Source: a virus
DNA: 52,634 nucleotides
Reading direction: 5' to 3' (one strand)
Virus record (IMG/VR): IMGVR_UViG_3300028831_000041
Span: 1-52,634 of that record
The notes beneath the pieces are model-generated. The model ran no database searches and had not been told where the DNA came from. It was given only the letters and a program-made list of their open reading frames with translations. The first letter of the stretch is position 1, and each line of letters opens with the position of its first letter. Positions 22,721-31,719 of the stretch are shown here, in pieces. The position numbers and the translations under genes are program-made.

Positions 22721-22993
22721 ATGCCATACAATGATTCTGTTGGTAGTTCTATTCCAATACTAGTAAATCCAAGCAAGACAGAAGTTCCAGAAGAATGTCT
22801 CAAATATTTTGATGAGCATGTGGAAGGTCTTACAATAAGTCAACTTAGAGCATGTTCTAATTATTTCTCGAATAAAGCCGATGAGTTAGAAGATAAAATG
22901 AGAAAGTCAGTCTCAATGGAAGACTTTGACAATATTAAGAAAGAGCCTGAAGAAAAATATGAGCAGGATAATAAAGAGGTAGAGAATGATTAA
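22721..22993 (+). CDS. hypothetical protein (90 aa)
   Basis: Acidic, with a Cys-containing helix (TISQLRACSNYFSNKADELEDKMRK) and a highly charged tail rich in Glu and Lys. It lies between terL and the portal, where small virion or packaging accessory proteins are common. No family recognised. Confidence 0.6.
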   Translation: MPYNDSVGSSIPILVNPSKTEVPEECLKYFDEHVEGLTISQLRACSNYFSNKADELEDKMRKSVSMEDFDNIKKEPEEKYEQDNKEVEND

Positions 22994-23195
22994 TACAGTA
23001 TTTCTTTGTGATACCTGTGGTAAGCAATTTAATCATGACATATCCACAATCTCAATTAGAGGTAATGATGTTCCATCCCAAGCTTTCCCGAAACAAGTTT
23101 ATTCTACCTTTACAATTTGTATAAAATCTAAAGATAAATCTACCGATAGATTAGATTTTTGTTCACAAGAATGTTTCTCAAAGTATAAGATATAA
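22986..23195 (+). CDS. small zinc-finger-like protein (69 aa)
   Basis: CDTCGKQFNHD at the N-terminus and CSQECFSK near the C-terminus form a CxxC ... CxxxC set, an apparent zinc-ribbon. Its start overlaps the preceding gene by 8 nt and its stop shares one base with the portal ATG. Role unknown. Confidence 0.65.
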   Translation: MINTVFLCDTCGKQFNHDISTISIRGNDVPSQAFPKQVYSTFTICIKSKDKSTDRLDFCSQECFSKYKI

Positions 23196-25078
23196 TGGAA
23201 GCAGCAAATATAGCATCTGATTCTGATGGACTAACAAATAGTCCTCTTGTATCAGCTAATCCTACTGATACACAAGTTGATGAACAGGATAAGTTCTTCG
23301 ATTTTACACAAGCTAGACCACATCTAAGGAGACTTATTGACGATTGGCACACTGAGATAGAAGATACAGAAGTTCGTCGCAAGACAAGGAAAGTTGAAAT
23401 TGATATAGAAGGTCTTAGACAGAAAGGAGATCTTGATGAAGATGAAACGATTATTCCAGTGCGTGTTATTGATTCTAATATTCAGCGTGAGCAGCCTCCT
23501 TATATCAATTATCTTAAGAACTCTCGCAGATTAGCAATCTTTGAATGTCTAGATGATCCTACCAAAGATAATGATCTTCTTGAACAAGACTTTACAAAGA
23601 AGTGTACATATACATCTTGGGAAACACCACACTACAAGTGTCTTGATGGTTCACAAGCACATGGATGGGATGCAATAGAAGTAGTGTATGATGAATCTAA
23701 ACCAGGCAATTTCTCTCTTGAACATATAGGTCATGATAAACTTCTATTCCCTAGATCTGCAATAGATATTCAACAGTGTCCTCGCATTATTAGATGCTAT
23801 GATGTATCTATTCTTCAACTGCGCCTTTGGGTTAAGAAGTATGGGTTTGACCCTATTCAGGTGGAGATGATTCTTGCAAAGAGGCGAAATACACAGAAAG
23901 AAGGAGAGACTGAACGAATCTATAAACTGTATTTCAAGAAGGATGGCATAGTTAATGTGTCTTGGTTCTGTATGACAGATGGTGTTTCTGATTGGTTAAA
24001 GAAACCTGTTACACACTATATAGGTATTGATGATACTCAGACAAGACAACCAAAACCTCTCGATATGTATCCCATATTCATACTACCATATCGTGAGACA
24101 GAAGAACCAAAAGTAGTAGATCATAAAGGTCGTTGTTTTCTTGATGAGTTTAAACAAGAAGCACAAACAGCACTTTGGTCCTCTTTTGTAAATGGAATGA
24201 ATCGCGCTAGTAACATTTATGCGTCTCCATCAACAGAAGATGGAACTGGTGCCTCGCTTAAAGAATTACAGAATGTTACTTTGAGGGGCGGTAGAATACT
24301 TAGTAAGCCAATGAACTTTTGGCATACTGAATATCCAGATCCAGTAGTATTACGTACCCTACAGTATGCAGATGTTGCTAATTCTGAAGAAACAAATCAA
24401 GTTAATTTTGCAGCAATTAATCGTGAAGATTCTCGTAAGACTGCAAAAGAGATAGGAGCAGCAGAGCAACAGCAGCAGCTTCTCAACTCTGTACAGCTTA
24501 CATTATTTTCTACCTTCATACGACAAGTATATTCTCTTGTATGGCTAATAGTACAATCCCAGGCAATGCAACAGAAGATAAAGTTTCTTCTTATTCAAAA
24601 AGCACAGCCAGTCATTAATCCAATTACAGGAACTCCTGTAATAGATCAATCAACTGGACAACCAGCAACACAAATCATTTTTACTAATGATATTGATACC
24701 ATCAAACTAACATATTCTATTAGAGCTGCTGGTGATGTTGATGTTGTTCAGAAGCAAGAAATGATTCAAGCAATGCAACAAGATATGCCTCTTGTGATGC
24801 AAACAGCCCTTAAAGATCAATTTATTCTTGATTATTTCAAACTTAAATATCCTGATAGAGCGGAAAGATACGCAGCAGCACTTCAACAAGGAGCACAAAT
24901 GCAACAACTAATAGGACTTGTACAACAACTCTCAACAACACTAGAAGGTGTACTAAAAGATGCTCCACAACTTGTACAAGAACTTCCAGATAATCAACGG
25001 CAACAGCTTGGTAGTATGTTACAGGAAGCTTCACAGTTGACTGGTGCCGCTAATGGAAAACCTCAGCAAAGACAATGA
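23195..25078 (+). CDS. portal protein
   Basis: 627 residues directly after the terminase region. It has long amphipathic stretches, a GMNRASNIYASPS segment, then NREDSRKTAKEIGAAEQQQQ and SVQLTLFSTFIRQVYSLVW, which resembles the helical stem-wing region of podovirus-type portals. A Gln-rich C-terminal tail follows. Portals form the dodecameric DNA gateway. The call rests on size, order between terminase and scaffold/capsid, and composition rather than one diagnostic motif. Confidence 0.78.
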   Translation: MEAANIASDSDGLTNSPLVSANPTDTQVDEQDKFFDFTQARPHLRRLIDDWHTEIEDTEVRRKTRKVEIDIEGLRQKGDLDEDETIIPVRVIDSNIQREQPPYINYLKNSRRLAIFECLDDPTKDNDLLEQDFTKKCTYTSWETPHYKCLDGSQAHGWDAIEVVYDESKPGNFSLEHIGHDKLLFPRSAIDIQQCPRIIRCYDVSILQLRLWVKKYGFDPIQVEMILAKRRNTQKEGETERIYKLYFKKDGIVNVSWFCMTDGVSDWLKKPVTHYIGIDDTQTRQPKPLDMYPIFILPYRETEEPKVVDHKGRCFLDEFKQEAQTALWSSFVNGMNRASNIYASPSTEDGTGASLKELQNVTLRGGRILSKPMNFWHTEYPDPVVLRTLQYADVANSEETNQVNFAAINREDSRKTAKEIGAAEQQQQLLNSVQLTLFSTFIRQVYSLVWLIVQSQAMQQKIKFLLIQKAQPVINPITGTPVIDQSTGQPATQIIFTNDIDTIKLTYSIRAAGDVDVVQKQEMIQAMQQDMPLVMQTALKDQFILDYFKLKYPDRAERYAAALQQGAQMQQLIGLVQQLSTTLEGVLKDAPQLVQELPDNQRQQLGSMLQEASQLTGAANGKPQQRQ

Positions 25079-25374
25079 ATACAGTTAAAATTTATTCGGA
25101 AGCAATAGGTAGAACTGTAATGACTGAAGGATTACCAGAATCTCCAGCAGAAGATGCTGCTAGAAAGCAAATGCTATTTAATTGGTTACAATCCACACCA
25201 ACACAAGAACTGTTTGAATCACTTAAAACTTCAGCAGATTCTCTGATTGAACAAGCCATTAATTTAGCTATCACTTATCATACTCATAAGACTCATGAAC
25301 AAATTCTATCATGTCTTGTGAGAGCACATGAACTAAAGAATGTAATTAAACAACAGACTAAACAATATGCCTGA
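25075..25374 (+). CDS. hypothetical protein (99 aa)
   Basis: Helical protein (SPAEDAARKQMLFNWLQSTP; LIEQAINLAITYHTH) overlapping the portal stop by 4 nt and the scaffold-like start by 8 nt. It could be an assembly factor of the head; no family recognised. Confidence 0.6.
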   Translation: MNTVKIYSEAIGRTVMTEGLPESPAEDAARKQMLFNWLQSTPTQELFESLKTSADSLIEQAINLAITYHTHKTHEQILSCLVRAHELKNVIKQQTKQYA

Positions 25375-26557
25375 AATCGCGCCACTAACACCAACAATTA
25401 CTAATGATGGAGTAATAATACCTCCAGCACCAGGTCTTAATCTTCCTGAACCTAAACAAGAGACTAAAGTAGTTGAGCAACCAAAAACAGAAGTTAAGAC
25501 AGAAGAACCTACTAAAGATGAACTAATAGATTTCTCAGCATTTGCTGATGCTAAATCATTAGTACCTCAGGAAATCCTAAAGAAACAAAGAGAAGATGAA
25601 GCTGCCAAAAAAGAACTTGAAGCTACTCCTCAAGATAAAGGAACAGAGACAACTACTAAAAGTACAAAGAAAGCAGAACGTGATTATTCTGATCTTGAGC
25701 CAGAAGTTGTTCCTCTATTCAAGAGTATGGCTAATGATACTTTTAATAAGTTAAAGCCACTATATCTTGAGCATAAGAAACTAAAGGCAGACATAACAGC
25801 AAAAGAAGCAGAACTAACACAATCTAAGACTGCTCTTGAAGAAGCTCGTAAAGGTATTACAAAAATTCCTGACAACTATTATGAGAATGAAAATGCCTTC
25901 ATATTAACGCCAGACTTTCAACAAGGTGTGAGAAGGCTTAATGTTGCCAATAGTATTTACTCTCATTGGATGGATCAATTACAGAAAGTAAGAGAAGGTG
26001 CCTCAGATTTTGATATGATAGACTTTGATTCAAAGCAAGGACAATTTGTAGTTACTGGTAAAATTAAGGCTGATGACAAGTCTGAACTAAAGCTAATGTC
26101 ATACGTCAATTTTGCTCAGAATCAACTTACACAAGAACAACAGAATGTTCAAGCTATTCAGAACAGTCATAAAACAAAGTATCAACAGAGTGTAGCATCT
26201 CTGCAACAAATAGATCAACAATTCTTTTCAGGGCTAAATAAAGAGGAGAATAAAAAGATCTATGATCCACTAATAGCTGACACGATTAGTAAATTGCCAA
26301 CAGCAGTACAAAATTCTCCATTAGCTCCAGTTACAGCAAAAGCACTTGTTCTATGCACAGTACTTGCTGGTCTATTACAACAAGCTGCCAACAAAATTAA
26401 TGGGGCGCCTCAGCCTAGTACAAATGGTGACAAGTCTACCAATCGTCAAATACAGCCAAGCGCGGCAGAGATTGCAGGTGGTGGGGATGGAAAGTCTAAC
26501 AAAGATACTGATAGTTTTACAATAGATGATTTTAAACGAGTTAAGGAAGGATATTGA
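25367..26557 (+). CDS. scaffold-like capsid assembly protein
   Basis: 396 residues immediately before the capsid module. The N-terminus is Pro-rich and disordered (PAPGLNLPEPKQETKVVEQ). A long, highly charged helical middle contains coiled-coil-type runs (KLKADITAKEAELTQSKTAL) and the C-terminal region is Gln/Asn-rich with a TIDDFKRVKEG helix that could bind the capsid. This is the usual profile of scaffolding proteins. Assigned by position and composition. Confidence 0.65.
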   Translation: MPEIAPLTPTITNDGVIIPPAPGLNLPEPKQETKVVEQPKTEVKTEEPTKDELIDFSAFADAKSLVPQEILKKQREDEAAKKELEATPQDKGTETTTKSTKKAERDYSDLEPEVVPLFKSMANDTFNKLKPLYLEHKKLKADITAKEAELTQSKTALEEARKGITKIPDNYYENENAFILTPDFQQGVRRLNVANSIYSHWMDQLQKVREGASDFDMIDFDSKQGQFVVTGKIKADDKSELKLMSYVNFAQNQLTQEQQNVQAIQNSHKTKYQQSVASLQQIDQQFFSGLNKEENKKIYDPLIADTISKLPTAVQNSPLAPVTAKALVLCTVLAGLLQQAANKINGAPQPSTNGDKSTNRQIQPSAAEIAGGGDGKSNKDTDSFTIDDFKRVKEGY

Positions 26558-26559
26558 TT

Positions 26560-27141
26560 ATGTATCTAATATTTGATACTGAGACAAGTAATCTTCCTAA
26601 ATCTGGTCAATCTATAAAAGATCCATTTTGTGCGCGTATTATTCAGATTGCAGCAATTCTTCTTGATGATAAATTTGAAGAGAAATCGTGCTTCAAGTCT
26701 CTTATACAATTATCAAATCATTATCAAATTTCAGCTGGAGCATTTGATGCACACGGTATAAATCATGAAATGTGTCAAAAATTTGGTATTCCAATAGAAG
26801 CTGCTCTTTGTGTATTTGATTCAATGGCAGTTCTCTCTAAAGTACAAGTTGCTCACAATTTTCATTTTGATTCAAGAATGTTAGAATTTGAAGTTACTAA
26901 TATTCTTGATGGAATGAATTCAACTCTTACAAATCCATTTTGTACTATGTTAGCTTCTACTCCACATTGCAAATTGCCTGGTAGAAATGGACAACAATAT
27001 AAGTGGCCTAAGTTGAGTGAAGCCTATAAGTTTTTTGTTGGTGAAGATTTAGTTGACGCGCATGATGCCCTGAATGATGTGCGTGCAACAGCTAAAGTAT
27101 TTCGTCATTTGGTAGAGAAGGGTTTAGTAACTCTTAACTGA
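26560..27141 (+). CDS. DEDDh 3'-5' exonuclease (DnaQ-like)
   Basis: ATG at 26560 with AAGGAAGGA upstream. ExoI FDTET (D6, E8), ExoII VAHNFHFDSRM and ExoIII HDALNDVRATAKVF (H-x4-D) make a complete DEDDh set, with AHGI in between. It degrades DNA from the 3' end or proofreads. It sits unusually between scaffold and capsid genes. The late sigma-54-type site follows its stop codon directly. Confidence 0.85.
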   Translation: MYLIFDTETSNLPKSGQSIKDPFCARIIQIAAILLDDKFEEKSCFKSLIQLSNHYQISAGAFDAHGINHEMCQKFGIPIEAALCVFDSMAVLSKVQVAHNFHFDSRMLEFEVTNILDGMNSTLTNPFCTMLASTPHCKLPGRNGQQYKWPKLSEAYKFFVGEDLVDAHDALNDVRATAKVFRHLVEKGLVTLN

Positions 27142-27143
27142 GT

Positions 27144-27159
27144 TGGCACGATTTAAGCT
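27144..27159 (+). promoter_or_regulatory. sigma-54-type promoter (capsid unit)
   Basis: TGGCACGATTTAAGCT: exact TGGCACG -24 box, GC in phase at the -12 box (AAGC rather than TTGC). It lies 3 nt beyond the exonuclease stop. Predicted start near 27170 gives a 126-nt capsid leader. Confidence 0.75.
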
Positions 27160-27210
27160 ACAGTTCTCTTGACTCTCCGTAGGGTTGGTCACCTACACTT
27201 GCTTCTAATA

Positions 27211-27261
27211 GTTCCGCGAGCAGGAACAAATGTTCTGGATTACATTCTAGTATTAATCCAG
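27211..27261 (+). promoter_or_regulatory. two hairpins in the capsid mRNA leader
   Basis: GTTCC/GGAAC (27211-27227) and an 8-bp CTGGATTA/TAATCCAG (27235-27261). They lie within the predicted leader of the capsid transcript. They could stabilise it or tune translation. Confidence 0.55.
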
Positions 27262-27295
27262 TTAGATTTGTTTTAAACTTAACTCACAATTAATT

Positions 27296-28630
27296 ATGCC
27301 GTTAGCACAAATTCCTGCGATTGATGCTAATGTCTGTTCTGGATGGACAGAACAAGATGTTAATCTATATAATCGCTTAGACTTCTATCTTGCAAAGATG
27401 CAGGTAGAACGTAGAAAAACATGGGTCACTTGGAATAAGTTTACTGGTAAACGCAAGTGGCAACCAAACATGGGTCCAACAATGCGAGCTGTTACGAAGG
27501 AACCTTCTCCACATATTCGTCAGTTTGCATTTCCAAATGAAATATCACAAGCTCCAAGGAAAGATGTGATGGATGTTAGGGAACGTAGAATTGATGAACA
27601 AGTTTACAGACATCGCTTTGAGAGTAATGTCTTAAATTTTGTACCATCATTTCGTGATTTTCTAACAGATCATGTTGATGCTTGTGGAAAAGATATTATG
27701 GAGAAACAAGAGCGTTTTGAGGATATATTTACTCGTGGACGTATCTTTCATCGTTCTCCTTATATTTGGGTAGTAGGTGCTGCTGTTGATGCAAATGGAG
27801 AAGCAGAACTTAAACATGCTCCAACAGGAATTGGTAATGCTGCTGGAACTGATGGTAAGACTACTGCTTTTCTACAACAGTTAGCTCCTCAAATTGGACC
27901 TGCTGGTAATCTAGGATTTCTCACACTTAACAAACTTGTTACTGCTGCTGAGAATGATATTAGAGCAGTTCCATTTAAAGGTTCAGATCTTCCAAAAGAG
28001 GATCAAGGAATGTCTAATCAATTCTGTCTTGTTTGCTCTTCTGAAGCATATAATCAATTTACATTTGATCCGTATCTTCAGGCAAATAAGAACTGTGCTC
28101 TTGATGTAGTAAATGATCGTTTTCGTGGTTCTTTGTTTGGTCGTATTACTTGTCTTATTGAGGATAGACCACTTAGAATGACTAAAGATGGAACATTTCC
28201 TGCTCCTGAAGTACGTGTTGTAGGTGCTAATCCAGCTCCGCCTAATGCTGGTCCTAATGCTTATGACAATATTGGTGAATCTATTCCAAATGTTGGTTAT
28301 TCATCTCTTGATGATAATAATGGTTGTCCTTACGAGATTGCATTTCTTGTTGGTGCAGAAGGATATGAACAATTAGAAGTTGGTCCTCCTCCTGCTGCAT
28401 TTGCTGGAAATGGTATGCCAAAAGGATTTGGTAAAATGTTTTGGAATGGTGAAGTTGAAATTACCAAGAACTTCCTTGTTCCTTGCTATGATGATGCTGG
28501 TAATCTAGTTTGGGAAACTAACCAATATGGCGAGTATCTTAAGTTCATCTCTCAAGTTACTTATGGACTTCTTACTAAGCAACCTCGTTTCATTATACCA
28601 ATTCTATTTAAGCGAAAGAGGGGTCAATAA
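27296..28630 (+). CDS. major capsid protein
   Basis: The 444-residue product has an N-arm ([17 protein letters not shown]), strongly conserved-looking core strands and a C-terminal strand region. It is placed behind a scaffold-like gene and driven by its own promoter-like element with a structured leader. A terminator-like hairpin closes the unit after one more gene, consistent with the highest-expressed virion protein. The fold was not verified, so HK97-type is only the default expectation. Confidence 0.72.
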   Translation: MPLAQIPAIDANVCSGWTEQDVNLYNRLDFYLAKMQVERRKTWVTWNKFTGKRKWQPNMGPTMRAVTKEPSPHIRQFAFPNEISQAPRKDVMDVRERRIDEQVYRHRFESNVLNFVPSFRDFLTDHVDACGKDIMEKQERFEDIFTRGRIFHRSPYIWVVGAAVDANGEAELKHAPTGIGNAAGTDGKTTAFLQQLAPQIGPAGNLGFLTLNKLVTAAENDIRAVPFKGSDLPKEDQGMSNQFCLVCSSEAYNQFTFDPYLQANKNCALDVVNDRFRGSLFGRITCLIEDRPLRMTKDGTFPAPEVRVVGANPAPPNAGPNAYDNIGESIPNVGYSSLDDNNGCPYEIAFLVGAEGYEQLEVGPPPAAFAGNGMPKGFGKMFWNGEVEITKNFLVPCYDDAGNLVWETNQYGEYLKFISQVTYGLLTKQPRFIIPILFKRKRGQ

Positions 28631-28663
28631 TCTCCTTAGTTTAAAGAAAGGAAATATAATAAT

Positions 28664-29173
28664 ATGAAGAAACTACTTGTTATTGCTTCTCTACTTGGTC
28701 TTACATTGAATGTAGGTGCTGCTACCATTGCAACTAATATGCCAACAGCGGCATTGCACCTACTTTCAACTAATCGTGCATCTGTGTATAGTATTGAACT
28801 AACGTCAACAAATAGTGCTACAGTCTATCTTTATGATTGTGATCGTGTAGCATATTCAGCTACGGCTGGTAATTGTTGGGGTTATCAATACACAAATGCT
28901 TCCTACATTACAGTTGTTCAACAGCCCTCCACGAATGTACTAAATTATGTTGGCTATAATGGCTACACTAATTGGTACACTAATGTAGGTGCATCTGTTA
29001 CATTCAGTACTAATGCAATTGCTACCAATAATCTTCCCATAATTGGTGCATTTGCAATTGCTCCTAATACCTATGCTGTGTATAACACTGAAATGTTATT
29101 CTCGCGTGGTCTAATAGCAACATCTAGTGCTGCTAATGTTTCGATTGTAGTCAATTACAGGACTGCACAATAA
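28664..29173 (+). CDS. secreted or virion-associated protein with Sec signal (169 aa)
   Basis: N-terminal MKKLLVIASLLGLTLNVGAA is a textbook Sec signal peptide, cleaved near AA/TI. The mature part is rich in Asn, Thr, Ser and Tyr (GYNGYTNWYTNV). It is co-transcribed with the capsid gene and followed by a terminator, so it is probably abundant. It may be a head decoration or an exported protein; the signal peptide favours export or a periplasmic/outer-membrane role. Confidence 0.75.
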   Translation: MKKLLVIASLLGLTLNVGAATIATNMPTAALHLLSTNRASVYSIELTSTNSATVYLYDCDRVAYSATAGNCWGYQYTNASYITVVQQPSTNVLNYVGYNGYTNWYTNVGASVTFSTNAIATNNLPIIGAFAIAPNTYAVYNTEMLFSRGLIATSSAANVSIVVNYRTAQ

Positions 29174-29188
29174 GAAGGATTGGTGGGG

Positions 29189-29227
29189 TCTGGTGCTCTG
29201 CAATAAAATGTGGGGCACCAGATTTTT
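29189..29227 (+). terminator. rho-independent terminator
   Basis: TCTGGTGC (29189-29196) pairs with GCACCAGA (29215-29222) and a T5 tract follows. It ends the capsid plus 169-residue-protein unit seven bases before the next ATG. Confidence 0.78.
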
Positions 29228-29233
29228 ACTACT

Positions 29234-30664
29234 ATGAATAAGATAATTCTCGTACTTCTAATTCTTAGTATTAAGAATCTAAGTTTCGCACAGAGAACAG
29301 AAGGTCCACAGTCTGTTGTTCCACTTGTCAGTGGAGGAACTTCTAGTGGAGGAAGTGCTACTAATGCCATTGCCTTTAATAATGGAAGTGGGACTAACAC
29401 TACGCTATATGGATTAACTCTTGTCAGTAATTCCATAACTTTATGGCATAATGGAACATCTACTCCATATTCTACAATAGATGGAGCATCAACTGCATCT
29501 GCATCAGGAGACAGTATTGTATTAGGACCAGGAACTTATGCTCAAAGTAATAGATTCTATATTCCTACAAACGGTGCTATAATTGGAGCAGGTCCAGGTT
29601 CTACAGTAATTATAAACTATCATACAAATTCTGCTAATGCTCCATATCCTCTGTGTAGGCTTACAGATAATTCTTATCTTAGTAGTCTCACTATAAGCAA
29701 TTTTTACGCAACTAATATTGTAGGAACATTTCCAAATGCAGTTTATCAAGCGTGTTGTGGTGTTCATCGTAATGCTAATGATGGTGCTTATAATGCATCT
29801 ACTCTGTACAATGTAAAATTATTTGGAGGAACTGATGCCATCTATGTAAGACATACTAATACTTGTTCAGGATTACAGGTTATAAGTTGTGTAGTTACTT
29901 CTGGTTGGGATTGTTCTACGTTATTTGATTCGGGTCTACATGACATGAATGTATTCAACTCTATTTTTGTTTCAAGAAAAATACAAGGAATTACTCAAGG
30001 AGGACATTGCATTGCCAATGATACAGATGCAGCACAAATAGTTAGATTTTTTAATTCATATCTCGGCTTGACAAATTCTTCTGGTTCTCAAGTGAATATT
30101 CCTGCGGGTATTAATAATAGATATGAGTTTTATAATTGCACTATAACCAATTCTAGTCCTGGAGCTACTGTTGATATAGATGGTAATCTTGGAAATACTA
30201 TAGTTATACAGAATACTGTTGTAAGTCCAACTCGTATCAATGATGGTGCTGGAGGCATGGTTGGAATTTTATATTCTCCAATGCAAACCACTAAGATACA
30301 ATTTGGAGGAGATGTAGATGATGGTGATGGTCCAACTATTACGACAACATTTCCAACAGCTAGTGATACTATATTTAGTGGTATAATTAAGGGGAATGGT
30401 TCTGGTATTACTAATCTACCATCTACAGCAATATCAACTGGTTCTCATATTGTAGCTGCTGGAACAACTAATCTTACTGCTGGAAAGGCTACTATTAATA
30501 GTGCATTTGCAAATATTACTAATGCTTTTTCCTTGGTATTTTTGCAACGTGACACAACTAATACTACTATTGTTTGTAGTAATATAGTTGCTGATACGTC
30601 ATTTCAAATTGTAGCAGGATCAGCTACAACAAATACAGTATCATGGTCTATTATTAAACCTTGA
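29234..30664 (+). CDS. beta-helix fibre/depolymerase-like protein with signal peptide
   Basis: ATG at 29234 gives MNKIILVLLILSIKNLSFAQ, a Sec signal cleaved after AQ; the upstream in-frame start would cover the terminator. The 476-residue product is a right-handed beta-helix candidate: TIDGASTASASGDSIVLGPG, many Asn/Thr rungs (LYNVKLFGGTDAIYVRHTN) and a C-terminal ...FSGIIKGNGSGITNLPSTAI of the GxGSGxTNL type seen in Verrucomicrobia phage fibres. Likely binds or cleaves surface glycan. Confidence 0.72.
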   Translation: MNKIILVLLILSIKNLSFAQRTEGPQSVVPLVSGGTSSGGSATNAIAFNNGSGTNTTLYGLTLVSNSITLWHNGTSTPYSTIDGASTASASGDSIVLGPGTYAQSNRFYIPTNGAIIGAGPGSTVIINYHTNSANAPYPLCRLTDNSYLSSLTISNFYATNIVGTFPNAVYQACCGVHRNANDGAYNASTLYNVKLFGGTDAIYVRHTNTCSGLQVISCVVTSGWDCSTLFDSGLHDMNVFNSIFVSRKIQGITQGGHCIANDTDAAQIVRFFNSYLGLTNSSGSQVNIPAGINNRYEFYNCTITNSSPGATVDIDGNLGNTIVIQNTVVSPTRINDGAGGMVGILYSPMQTTKIQFGGDVDDGDGPTITTTFPTASDTIFSGIIKGNGSGITNLPSTAISTGSHIVAAGTTNLTAGKATINSAFANITNAFSLVFLQRDTTNTTIVCSNIVADTSFQIVAGSATTNTVSWSIIKP

Positions 30665-31719
30665 AAAAATTCTATACATCTCTAGTAATATTTATTATAG
30701 CTGTGCCTATAGTAATAGCTGCTGCCACATTTTATCAAGATACATTTGTAGGTGATGGTTCACAACTCACTGGACTTACAAATGGTCTAGTAACCTCGGC
30801 AATTACTAATCCATTGCAAAGTGCAGCATATTCTTCAATCACTGCATTTCAACCAGCTAATGCAAATCTTACTAATTGGGCAAATTTGCAGACAAATCAA
30901 GTTGCTTCTACGAATGGTCAGTTTTCAAGTCTTACGGTCACAAATACAATAATAGTTGGAACAAATATTGCTATTGCTTCATCTAATCAATTTGAAGTTT
31001 GGGGAACTAATGTTACAAAACCTGCTTTTGTAGTAAGATCTACAAATGGTTCTGCTAATACAGTTGTTGGTGGACCAAATCTTCTTGAAGCATTTAATGG
31101 AGCTACCAGTGAGTTTAAAGTAGATAACAGTGGTAATGAAACAATAGCAGGTTCTATTACCTCAGGCTTAAATATATCTACAGCAACATCTGGACAATTA
31201 GCATTTGGAGGACGTGGAGGAATAAGTGCATCTAGCGATGGACAGATAATCTTAAAGAATAATGCTGGAACTGGATTTACATTTATTCAAGCTGGACCAA
31301 CTACAACATGGCCTACATTTAATGTTGGTATTGCAACTAATCTACAAATACAAGCAGGAGGGTCAACAAGGATAACCGTAGGCTTTACTGGTACTTATAC
31401 TAATGCTACTAGTTTTCAATATCTTACTAATCCTGTTACTGATGGTGGAAAATTTACAAATACAACAGGAGGTCGTCTTACTGTTTACCTTAGTGTCAAT
31501 CTTACGGACAGTACAATTTCTGGTGCTCCAGGTTATTGTATTACTAATCAAACAAGTGGACAATATCATAATTTTACAAATAGCTTTGTATTATCCGGTT
31601 TAGTAAGTGATCAAGGGACTTTTGATATGTCTCCTAATGATGTGTTAATTACTACTAATAAAAATTCTGGAAGTGCTAGTGCAGCATTAGATCATAGTTT
31701 TGGAGTATACTCTAAATGA
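30661..31719 (+). CDS. fibre-like protein with signal peptide (352 aa)
   Basis: Starts at TTG in TTGA overlap with the previous stop. MKKFYTSLVIFIIAVPIVIA is a Sec signal. The mature part begins with YQDTFVGDGSQLTGLTNGLV, the same GDGSxLTxL phrase, followed by a low-complexity beta-rich body with many Thr/Asn/Gly. Probably a tail-fibre or receptor-binding relative of the two flanking genes. Confidence 0.7.
   Translation: MKKFYTSLVIFIIAVPIVIAAATFYQDTFVGDGSQLTGLTNGLVTSAITNPLQSAAYSSITAFQPANANLTNWANLQTNQVASTNGQFSSLTVTNTIIVGTNIAIASSNQFEVWGTNVTKPAFVVRSTNGSANTVVGGPNLLEAFNGATSEFKVDNSGNETIAGSITSGLNISTATSGQLAFGGRGGISASSDGQIILKNNAGTGFTFIQAGPTTTWPTFNVGIATNLQIQAGGSTRITVGFTGTYTNATSFQYLTNPVTDGGKFTNTTGGRLTVYLSVNLTDSTISGAPGYCITNQTSGQYHNFTNSFVLSGLVSDQGTFDMSPNDVLITTNKNSGSASAALDHSFGVYSK

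Noticed and set aside
24460-25010. Gln-rich runs in the portal gene suggestive of a mobile element or microsatellite
   Set aside because: These are normal low-complexity coding repeats; no terminal repeats or transposase.
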